From Lantana camara (lineage: Eukaryota; Streptophyta; Magnoliopsida; Lamiales; Verbenaceae): 64,000 nucleotides of DNA. Of this stretch, positions 10,924-20,885 are shown in pieces. Within the stretch, counting starts at the first letter, position 1; each line of letters begins with the position of its first letter. The notes under the pieces were generated by a model. The model had not been told where the DNA came from. It worked only from the letters and a program-made list of their open reading frames with translations, and did not search any database. The stretch is taken from assembly GCA_037501455.1 (NCBI GenBank), contig CM074865.1, positions 33,648,501 through 33,712,500 on the forward strand. The letters run 5' to 3'. The position numbers and the translations under genes were made by a program.

Positions 10924-13398
10924 TGTGACACCCCTACTACAGTTCGTCAGGTAAATTATGTGATTTAGTTCCTAATTACGTTTAGTATAGAATTATTTGA
11001 ACTATGTAACGTAATTGCTATGTGACTTTTAATCGGTGTTTTGAGATTTTGGGGATATTGGAATCGAACCGATACCTTTTGAACCGAAATAATTAAACTG
11101 GGAAACCTTGAACCGAACCAAGGCCAAATAAATCGGACCGAACCAACCCTTTATATCCTTGAACCCTTTCTTCCCTTTCATTTCACCGAACATATCAAGC
11201 AAGAGGAAGAGAAGAAGAAAGAAAGCTCCCAAGCCCTGCAATCTTCTCAAGCTCGTATCTCCTTCGTTTCTCCGTCATTTTTTGATCCGAAATAAGTTCC
11301 GGAATCCCCACGATGTCTTCTAACTTCCTACCGATCGTTTTTCTTTTGGTTTTGCAATTTTGTTTGAGTTTGGAGAATTGGGTGAATAGTAAGGGTTTCA
11401 TGCCAAATTTGTGATATTTGATTCATGGGTTGACTAGCATGATTTGAGACTTCATTTATATGCTCTATATGACTAATATGTTGCATTTAATCCATGATTT
11501 TGGGTTAGAATTGCATTTAATGCTTGGTGCCATAAATGAGCTTGAATGTGTTTATGTGGGTTTGAGTTTTTGAGACTTTGTTGCATGATTCATGGTTATA
11601 TATGCATACAATAGTGTATTTAGCACGTTAATTGTTGAGCTTGTTGCATTTGTTGGACAAATTTTGGTGTTTTGGGAGAAATGGTTCGAACCCCCTATTT
11701 TTCGCCCAGATTTCTACTGCAGACGTGATCCAAACGGGCGTTTGGGATGCAAATTTTTCGGGCAATAGGGTTCGAGATGGGCATTTGGTGCCTTAGTGCA
11801 TTTTGTAAACACCCGTTTTGGGAAGCCAAAATTCGTCACAGAAGGGTTTGACACGGGCGTTTGGCCATACCTTAAGAACACGAAACGGGCGTTACGGAGG
11901 CTGCTCTGTAAAATGTGATTTTTCAACTTTTGGAGTTCGATTCCTTTGCTTCCGCAATACTTTTATATATCCTTTTTGAGTATGAATAAGCTACTTCCAT
12001 GCTTTTCATTTGTTGTATGCTTTATTCGTGCTTGAGTTACATTTTGAGAATTTATATGTTTGGTTTCGGATCATTTTGGACATGTTTTGCATCTCATGCA
12101 CACCTTGCATACCGTGTATCCTATTTGGTTCATTTTGAGTCTAAGTCTCGGGTGTTGTATCCTTTTTGTCTTTCAGAGCCGATTCCGGATACTGTCGAGT
12201 CCGAGGTTTAAGTGCTTCTCTGTTCGTTCGTTTCTGTTTCCGCTCCCTTTTGTTGCCAGGTGAGGTTTAGGAACTTTTGTATTAGTTAAATGACCTATGG
12301 CCTAATATGTGTTGATTTCTCCCCATGTATGCTTATATATCTTATATATCTATTAAATATGGATGTTTAAGATATGATTTTGGTTTTGTGAAATACCTTT
12401 GGGAGTTTTGAGAAACTTGATATACGAATAGGCATACGTAAGCTTTGTTTTGAAACTCCTTTGTACTTTTGTTGGCTTGAGCGAGTTGTACCCTGAAAGA
12501 TGGGTAGTTGGTATGATTTGGATTTGTTGGGCCCCGAAATTATGGGTAAGGAGCCCCGGTATGACAAGGGTCGTCGGGTTTGACCTGTGCGTAATTCCAT
12601 TTGAGGTGAGCACGTGCGACTCTGGAGGTTGGGGAGGCGTGCTGCTTTGAGCCCTAGGTGAACAACCAGGGAAGGCTTATTGTGGGTTCGCAACCCCTTA
12701 TGTTTTTGTACTTGTGGTAGTGAGGGTTTGATTCCCGAATGCCGAGGAGTTGAGGAAGGATTGGTTTTGATTTGGTATTTGTATATTTGTGGAGTAGATG
12801 GTGAAGTCTGTACTCGCTGGACAATGATTTATCTTTTGTTCCGATGAATTATGAATCGTGATAGGAATTTGGTGTATATATTAGTATACTTTTGAAAGTG
12901 TTTTGGTTTGTAATACCCTAGCCTCGATTCATGATCATCATCTTATTATCTGCTTTGTATATTTATTATTAGTGTGGGCGTGCGTTAGCCTCCTCACTCA
13001 GTTGAGTTGTAGATTGATCCTCTCTTTTCCCACCTTTAGTGCAGGTTGGCTCGAGCTAGGCGGGGAAGTGCGTCTTGGAATCGTACTTTGCGGTCTAAGT
13101 CAAGTCTGCATCATATGTATTTACTTTTTCTACTTTTGGGATTACTTGTATTATTTTGGCCCCATGGCATTGTGTATAATTGCGCTCGTGTTGAGCTTTG
13201 AATAATTGATCCTGTTTATTGCTTCCGCTCCTTGTTTCTTTTCTTTTGCATGCTCTGTTGGTTTTAGCCCTGCTTAGCTTAGGGTTTGAGTGTAGGTCTC
13301 CGTTCGCTTAGGCTTGGGTTCATGTATGGACTTCTATTCCATATGTGAACTCGGGTTTAGGTGCGGGGGATGTGGATGGCTCACGCTCGGGTGTCACA
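10924..13398 (+). mobile_element. Element B 3' LTR
   Basis: 2475 bp, collinear with the 5' LTR. It differs by a 32-bp deletion corresponding to 4631-4662, between TTGG repeats in the hairpin cluster, and by loss of the donor (GTAAGT to ATAAGT near 11291). It ends GGTGTCACA at 13398. Confidence 0.92.
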
Positions 13399-13403
13399 GG
13401 TGG

Positions 13404-15279
13404 ACTTTTCCAAATGGATTTGAGTCAGTAGAGTTTCTGACCAGAGAAAAATCCATGGGGGTGGATTATGTCCTGTGGGTTTTTTTGTTACTCCGGTTTC
13501 ATTTTTCTTGTTTTTCTTCACTTGTTTGATCTTTCTCCACCTCTTTTATGACTCCTATGCTATACTAATATGCTTTATGAGGTGTTTTGATTAATGTATG
13601 AAGCTTATGACTTGAATTACTATGAAATATGAAAGTTATGAATGAATGAACTTGATAAGTCCATGTATTGAATGTACTTGAATGAATTACATGATAATGT
13701 GGCTTCATGACATGATTTTTATTTCATATACATTGTTAACATGTATTATAACGTGTTAGAATTTGAATATTCAATGAACGATTGATATTAAATGAAAGAT
13801 TTGTTATAAACGGACACGATTTATTCGTGTAATGAATGAATAGCTTGATTTGCTGACTAAATGACATTAATTGTATACATGAACATCATATTGGCATATT
13901 GTTATGTCTCATGCATGTATCATATCATGTTCATTACATTGTCGTGTGTCATATATGGTTCATTTGGAGTCTTGAGTCTCACGAGTACATTACATTATCC
14001 TTTGTACAGTTTTCTCCAGGGCGGAGATGCCAGGTTCATAGGACACTTTCAAGTCCTCTTGCTTTCTTCTTGATTTTGGTCGGTAAGGTGTAACAGTTGG
14101 GTTTCTCTTCTATTTGCTGTAATGACCCGATATATCCTTTATGTGAAAGTTTTAAGCCAAAGTATTATATACATATATCGTAATTTTCAAAAGAGTCAAT
14201 GATTTCCAACGTAAAGCCCTTCTTTTATGTATCCCCACCTTATGATTTTTGGCATGGACATGATTGTATTGCACGGGCCCAGGGACTTAGTACAAGTGGC
14301 TATCCGGGAGGCAAGGGCAGACGGTGATCCCTTGTACTAGTCCCACCACATTTACGGTGATACCGACCCTCGCTAGCAGGTTTAGCGAGGAATGGGAGCT
14401 GAGTGCCCTTGGGGGATTCATGTACCCCCCTGGGTCAATGTATGAACCGGTGGTCGGGTCTTGCTAATCTTTCCACCACCCGGAGGAAAAAGGTGTATAT
14501 GTTTATAATTATGAATGATAGGAACATGTAATGATATGATTATGATTATGAACGAACGTGTATGAATGTGTATGATCGCTAATAAAGATTGAATTGATAT
14601 GCACACACGAGGAGTAGGTTGGAGATATACGCCCACCCACCAGGGCTCACTTATTGACTGCATGAAAGATTATGATTATGAATGAAATTGATCGTTGTAA
14701 TCACGAGCGTTGTTTTTCTTTGTTTTCACCCACTTGGGAAATATCTCAAAACCTCGCACGGGATTATAGTTTGCATGTGTGGGTGTTTAAATTCTGCGAT
14801 ATTACTATGATATACCCTGTTTTATACCCACCAATCTCCTATAGACTGAACCCGGCTTTATTTTCAGTTTTTCCCTTGTAGGTGTTGGTGTGCTAGGCGG
14901 GTTGTCTAGTCGGTCGTGTTGCGTGGTCAAGTTTGGTTCACTTTACGCATTTTGTAAATTGAATAAGTTATGTATAGCATGTATGGATACTACGGTTATA
15001 ATATTATGATATATGAGTTAGGTTTGAATTTCGGGAGTAGGAATCTCTGTTAGTCGAACCCGTCAATTGCTAATTGTATTTATGATTGATTATATGTTTT
15101 GCTTCCGCACATGCATTTTATTCTTTTTAATTGTTTATTTGGTTTCGAAGTTAGCTCCCGCCTAGCATAGCGAGTGAGGTCCCCGTTTGCCGTGACTTGA
15201 TACGTGTATGGACTTCCCATTTCATATGCAGGTGGGGTCTCGGTGCGGGGGATGTGGTGCCTTCCGATTGGGGCGCTAC
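13404..15279 (+). mobile_element. Element A 5' LTR, segment 2
   Basis: This continues A after B and matches 22121-24031. The candidate mini-exon is 14020-14082 (CTCCAG before, GTAAGG after), and the candidate third-exon start is 14882 after CTTGTAG. The complementary pair GCTAGGCGGG (14892-14901) and CCCGCCTAGC (15157-15166) is perfect. A GC-rich structured block (about 14270-14490) lies in the putative intron 2. It ends GGGCGCTAC where C is inserted. Confidence 0.88.
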
Positions 15280-16410
15280 TGTTGGGAATGGTGCCCTGAA
15301 AATTCAATTTGTTGAATTAATTAAACTGAATTTACTGCAAGTTATGAGTATTTCACATATTAATAATTAATGACGTGTGGTGGTATTCTTATATGAAATG
15401 TGTTTCATAAGAAAAGACTTTGAATACCGAAATCACGTGTCATTAAAGTTCTAGTCGATAAGATAAGAATATGTTCTTATCAAGGCTATAACGTGGTTAT
15501 ATAAGATGATTAGTCTTTCGTCATAGGGAATGGTTATTCCAATTATAACACGTTGATGATTTTCAATAGGATTGGAAACATCGAACTGGACCACTGAGAT
15601 TATTTATTTTATACTGCTATCTAAAATGAATAAAATCTCAGGAAGCATTGTACTCTTAATCCTGATAATATTTCGCCTTTAGGCATGTAGTGTTAGTCAC
15701 TGTAACATACTTGAAGTGAGGTCTCGGTAACGGGTGGCCAAAATACTTTGGATGATTCGGTGATAGCATGAAATGTACTAAAGAGTTATATTGATCGAGG
15801 AATCTGTGGCCTTGCTGGAAGGTAAAAGATATCCTTGAAATAGATTTGCAAAAGTTCGAATTAAGACTTTAGCCAAAGCACTTCGCGTGATACGTCACCG
15901 AAGTTGTATGTTGAATGTGTTTCACATACAGAGAATTTGAACTTAAGGCGAATCAATAAATTTCAAATTGGAAATGAAAAATAAATGATAGTAGTTATAA
16001 TTTATTTTTCATGGATATCTACACGGAGGAGTAAAATGCGAAATTATTCTAGATCGAGAAATCCGTGAATAATTTAATTAATTTTAGAGTGCAACAATAT
16101 TTATTTCGTGGAATTAAATATTGTTAAACGACAATTAATTATTATCATGGGATGATAATATATTAATCCGTTTGGAGCTAAAATTAATTGGTCCTGCAGG
16201 TCCCCCTGCAAGCCCCAATTGAAAACCCAGAGAGAAAATATTAAAAGGAGAAAGAGAAATGAATTTTCAAAGTGTTTGAAAATAGCCAAGGAATTTATTT
16301 GAAGAAAATAAATTAAAGTTCCAAAGAGTTGGAAATGTCCGGAATTTTATTTTGGAGAAAATAAAATTTGCATCGAAAAAAAAAAAAATTTATTCGGTGA
16401 TGACGTGGCA

Positions 16411-16434
16411 GCTGACGTGGCATGCCACGTCAGC
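16411..16434. promoter_or_regulatory. 24-bp perfect palindrome with ACGT (bZIP-type) cores
   Basis: The palindrome is centred on TGACGTGGCATGCCACGTCA (16413-16432) and extended by GC on each side. Each arm holds TGACGTGG, an ACGT-core site of the kind bound by bZIP factors. A third TGACGTGGCA lies at 16400-16409, and further CCACGT boxes occur to about 16660. The cluster is some 470 bp upstream of the TATA box, so a role in LTR activation is plausible but not shown. Confidence 0.85.
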
Positions 16435-16899
16435 AAGGTGGGCCAGGTGGCGCTGACTGGGCAGCCGCATGGCACGCCACGTGTGCGACATGTGGACGGC
16501 CCAGATCGCGCCACGTCAAGGCGAACAACGGTCCAGATTTGTCTGGACCGGGGGTCAACGGGTCGGATACCGGGTCAACGAATCGGGTCTCGGATAAGAT
16601 CGGACCGGGTCCGGTTTCGGGTTGGACCGACCCGGACACGTGGCAGATCCAGAAGCGGCCACGTCACCCGAAACCCTAGGCCGAAGGTGTTACACACGCG
16701 CCGCCTTCAGGCGGCCCGTAGAGGTACGTGCGGGCTCCAACCGGCGCGTTCTCGGCGGCGTTGGATTCGTGGCGGAGAGATCTATGACGTAGTCACCTTG
16801 GTTTACGTGTCCAAGTTGCCTACGCAAGTGGGTTGTGAAATGACTATTTTGCCCTTGCTTTTGTATCCAAAATGACCGTTTTGTCCTCATATATTTGCC

Positions 16900-16908
16900 T
16901 ATAAATAG
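16900..16908 (+). promoter_or_regulatory. TATA box of solo LTR C
   Basis: TATAAATAG precedes a CT-rich leader (CACCTCATTTCTCATTC). It is the likely start of transcription of the parent element. Confidence 0.75.
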
Positions 16909-17531
16909 GCTGATACCCACCTCATTTCTCATTCAACATTTTGGGAGAGGTTTTGGCTAGTCCTTAGCATTGAAACCATATCCCTTTTCTCATAGTTAAT
17001 TCCGATTGATTTTGGAATTAATTTTAATTAGGTGTTTATATAAAACGCCTAATTTCCGGAGAAAAACCCTGAAAAGGGTTTCCTAGTTTAAAGTTTATTT
17101 TCTCTAAGTATTTAGAGAAATACTTTCGGAGCCCACACTCCGAGGGTGTCCTTGGGGTTATTGCAGGGAAGCTCTGTCGGTTTCACGAGGAGATCGGGTA
17201 TCGGATTCTTGGGAGGTGAATTCGGGAGCTGGAAAAATTCCGTTAGATAGTCATGTTTGCAGTACGGTAATATTTTACAGTTGTTTATTTTAAGCATGAT
17301 AAATTATGTGCTCTTAAGTGTTAATTTCATGTTACATATTTATCTGCTTAAGTGATTTAAAATTCATTATCAATTGCATGTATATACTTGAGTTGATCCG
17401 GCTAAGTCTTCCGCCTTTGTATTAAAATGTTTTAGAAATATTTTAATACTTGTATTATAATAAAAAAATTTAAAATGTGGTCCCGGACTGCTACTGTTCT
17501 GGGCCCGCATCCCAACAGCTACATCCTTAAG

Positions 17532-17542
17532 TGGTATCAGAG
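17532..17542 (+). other. Primer binding site of element A
   Basis: TGGTATCAGAG, followed by A instead of C, eight bases after the LTR end at 17523. It matches initiator-Met tRNA as in B and F. Confidence 0.85.
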
Positions 17543-20533
17543 ACCGGTTACAAAACCAGGGTTCTCTTGTCCTGTTTGAGTCAGTTTAGGTCGTACGGCA
17601 TAGGAACTAATTGTCAAGGTGTTCATTGCATTGATTTTTTACTTTACTTGATAATATTTGATCTAAAAATGTTGAAAATTTATATGTCGAACTTGTTTTA
17701 CTCTAAACTTTTCGATTGTATGTTGCATTTTGCATTAGATACGTGCTCTTGGTGCTAAATATGTGTCATATGCAGTTACTAACCGGCATGCATTAATATT
17801 TTGGATGAGTTGTGAATGTAGGACATTCTTATAACCTCGAACCACGGGTTTTACATTTAAATCAAAAGAAGTGAGGACTGCACCGGGAGGTTATATTCAA
17901 GGATTCAAGAGTCATGGCCTTTACTAATGGGGACTAAGGTTTGAGCAAAGGAGCACGGGATAGGGGATTCGAATTTGGGACTTTGCAAGTTTATCACGGT
18001 AGACGAACACTTGGTGAAATTAGGAAGATTTTGTGGGTTTGTAGTTTAAAAGATCAATATTTATGCCTCTACTACGAAAAGGGATGTTAACCGGATTTCA
18101 TGGGATTATCTAACTCAAGGATGGAGTGAAGGAATCTTGAAGGTACTAAGTCAGAGGTTAGGATCGTTGAAGAGATTTCTCTTGGTATTAGCTTTACTCA
18201 GGTTGGAGACCGTGTTTTGCCCACTCCTAAGTTTAAAGTCAAGGGAGAAGATCTCCTTGCTAAGAAAGGGAGGTAGGGTTTGAAAAGAAGATTAGCTGTG
18301 GAGAAGTTCCCAAGTTTAGTGGTAACTGATGAATCAAGTAATTTGAATTCAAGTTCGGAGTAAAAGATTTGGAACATATTAGGACCCATAAATGGTGAAC
18401 AATACAAGTCGGCAAAGAAGGGTTTCCAGTAATTAGACTATTAGGAGCTAACTTCAGGAGAAAATAAGAGGAACTAGAGATATTTCGGGTCCCGAGTGAG
18501 GAAGAAGTTAGATTAAATAGAGTTGGTAAGTACACGATTATGGAAGGTAATTATACTCTATCGAAGTTGGAGTTTACATTTTAGATCCAAGTTGAAATGT
18601 TGTGATGTGAAGTCGAAGCGAGAGATACAGAGCAATAAATGGGAACGACAAAGAAAGATAATGAGCTATTAGAGGGAAATTATATGCTCAAGTGTGAGGA
18701 ATTGAAAGGTGAGTTCCTTCAATCAATTGAACTCATAACGAACAGTCCAAGGAGCATCGAATGAAGTGACAACTATGGAAAACATTTGGGCAACAATTGG
18801 AGACTCAATCTCGGGAAGGATTCGAAATACTCAATTCCATGGGGGGTAGAAGACTTTGGATTCAAGAATTGAAATCTCGGTTCATGGAGACACAAAGGTT
18901 GATATCAAGGAAACTTTGAAGATTTAGAAGACCGTGGGTAAACAAGGAAAGGAACAACGAGCTCAAAGCAAGTTGTAATTAGATGAGTGAAGAATAAGTT
19001 ATCGAGCCAAAAGCTACCACCACGGTGACATGTTTAATACATTTATGGAACGTGCATCATATGCTGTATTAAATTATTTAATCTCTTGCATTTATATGTG
19101 TGTGTGTACATCCCTATTTGATTTGATTATTCTAGTGTGTTGCATCCTTATGTTGTTTCCTACATGCATTGGCATTTTAATCCAACATGCATGGTTTAGT
19201 GTTTACTTGATAGGAACCTTCTCCATTCCATTCCTCAAGTGTTATTCCGACAGAGTCACGTTTGGATCGAGATAAGAAGACTATTCGATTGTAAAGTGTA
19301 TGGAATGAAAGGAAAGAGGAAATATCGAGACTCGGGAAAGTAGAACTGGAGGTTAGAATAGAAGAAGTAGGCAATTATCCCTACAAAATCACTTCAACGT
19401 AAATGTGAATAATATCAGTGGATGTGTAACTTGACTAGGACCATTATACCAAAGAAACTAAGATGAAGAAGTTGGGAATCTCACCTTCCACAAACAATAG
19501 AACAAGTTCAAAGGGTTGGGATAGAAACTTTTAAGGGGGAGAGCCCGACCGGGAAAATGCCTGAGAATTTATGGTAGTGCTTGAACGAGTTACTTCTATT
19601 AGAAACAATGGAAAGGCAAGAACCAATAAGTGACTAGACTTTGCAAGAGTTGAAAGAGATAAAAGAACAGATTATGTAATCAATGCAATTTCCAAACTGG
19701 GATGGATGGAGTTTTGAGAATAACTTCGGAAGAGATAGGTACATCGAGAGATGGGGTATAGATTCAAGGAGCGCTTGGGAATTGGAACAATAGGATTAGG
19801 TGCGGAATGGTAGGGGGTAAAATGTGTTGAATATTGCAAAGGGGTATTTATAGTACGGGATTTAGATTTTGAAGATGATGGAGTTACGAGGGAGCTTCTG
19901 GGAACTCCTAAATCAGTCTTAGAAGAAGGAAACCGGACCAAGCTACCCTATAATAGAGTAGAATGGTGTTGTGTCAATACGGGTTAATTCAATTAAGTAT
20001 TGAAGGGGCTATCAATGAGGGACTTATGTCAAATTTCAAGAATCTTTAAGAATATTTTATCTTCGATTAAGGAATTGAATGGGCCGGAAACCAAATGTAA
20101 CCTTAGGCTTAAGAGAATGAAGGGATAAACTAAAAAAGAAGATGAGAAAGAATTCGTGTTGAGATAGACCAAAATGATGAATATCTGAAGATCAAGATTG
20201 AACATTTCAAGGTTGTCGAGAGTGGTCGCCTTTGAGAATATGGGTAAGATAGTGGATTTGGATTGGACACTAAAATGAATGTTCTAAAGGTATACGGGGA
20301 GTTCAAAGCCCGGTTACTTAAAGGAGATGGTCTTACTAAAAGAAGATTATAGGAGAAGGATGAGGGATTAGAGAAGGTAAGTAGGGGGCAAAAGACTGAA
20401 TAAAACTAAGAGTCTATCTTCTCTTCAATTGCATACGCATACTAAAGGATTAAAGACAGGTCGAGAATCGAGTTAGCTTTTGGATTCGACTATGCAATCT
20501 AGCCCTGAAATTCTCATCTCCAAATTCTTTACC

Positions 20534-20590
20534 ACGGTGAACGGTACATCAAACATTCATGGCACATGCATACATGTAATTTTAACTTTT
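20534..20590 (+). pseudogene. Protease-start fossil in element A
   Basis: The codons read TVNGTSNIHGTCIHVILTF. This follows the protease start of B (VVEGTISIHGTTFHALF) residue by residue, but the catalytic DPGA is lost. DNA is also alike (GGTGAACGGTACAT ... CATTCATGGCA). The same fossil occurs in F (42015) and K (36984), in each case upstream of a tandem array. This is a relic, not a gene. Confidence 0.7.
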
Positions 20591-20659
20591 AAGTGTTTTG
20601 CTACTCTCTGTTTGTATTGTTTTGGAGTGTATTGCGTTTGGTGTTTTGGTGCTTGGGAG

Positions 20660-20842
20660 TATTCGAAACTCTCTTGCCTTGTTGTTTGAGAGACGGGGTT
20701 CTCTCTCTTTGTTGTTTGTGAGAGACGGGGTTCTCTCCTTGTTGTTTGAGATACGGGGTTCTCTCTCTTTGTTGTTGTTGAGAGACGGGGTTCTCCCTTT
20801 GTTACTCTTGAGAGACGGGGTTCTCTCATTGTTTGTTTCCAG
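20660..20842 (+). repeat. Tandem hairpin array before the 3' LTR of A
   Basis: Five units about 30 bp apart each contain GAGACGGGGTTCTC or a near copy, in the context TTGTTGTTTGA ... TCTCTTTG. Each core GAGAG-ACGGGGTT-CTCTC can fold as a 5-bp stem with a G-rich loop. The array lies 45 bp before the 3' LTR. The same motif forms the array in K at 36210-36330, in the matching position relative to its own 3' LTR. Confidence 0.88.
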
Positions 20843-20872
20843 GCGAGTACTGAATCCGAGGACAGATTTCTT

Positions 20873-20885
20873 AAGGGGGAGAGGT
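20873..20885 (+). other. Polypurine tract of element A
   Basis: AAGGGGGAGAGGT abuts the 3' LTR. Confidence 0.8.

Larger units (their letters stand above)
3805..13398 (+). mobile_element. Element B: Ty3/gypsy Tekay/Del-type chromovirus, decayed
   Basis: A complete LTR retrotransposon inserted in the 5' LTR of A. It has a 5' LTR 3805-6304 (2500 bp), an interior 6305-10923 and a 3' LTR 10924-13398 (2475 bp). It begins TGTGACACCCC, ends GGGTGTCACA, and is flanked by GGTGG at 3800-3804 and 13399-13403. The gag, protease, RT, RNase H, integrase and chromodomain-like C-terminus are all recognisable in order. The frame is broken by many stops and several frameshifts, so it is non-autonomous now. The LTRs differ at roughly 5% in the first 120 bp. 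Confidence 0.95.
15280..17517 (+). mobile_element. Solo LTR C
   Basis: TGTTGGGAATGGTGCCCTG ... GCATCCCAACA, 2238 bp, flanked by GCTAC at 15275-15279 and 17518-17522. With no partner or interior it is a solo LTR, left by recombination between two LTRs. It lies one base from the end of the A 5' LTR. It has a TATA box at 16900 and a GC-rich ACGT-box cluster at 16401-16700. The ends (TGTTGGGAA) resemble N, but the superfamily is unknown. Confidence 0.92.
17524..20885 (+). mobile_element. Interior of element A (non-coding)
   Basis: 3362 bp between the A LTRs. It begins with TCCTTAAG and the PBS and ends with a hairpin array and PPT. Most of it (17880-20470) is AG-rich, stop-dense sequence with no frame that I recognise. 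Only the protease-start fossil at 20534-20590 links it to gypsy gag-pol. It could not have supplied its own enzymes. Confidence 0.85.

Noticed and set aside
16405..16875. Overlapping open frames on both strands in the GC-rich part of LTR C
   Set aside because: Arg/Pro/Gly-rich translations on both strands in a GC island with palindromes; no domain, and inside a solo LTR.
20660..20842. CRISPR-like regular repeats
   Set aside because: Units are short, degenerate and without unique spacers, in a plant retroelement next to a PPT.
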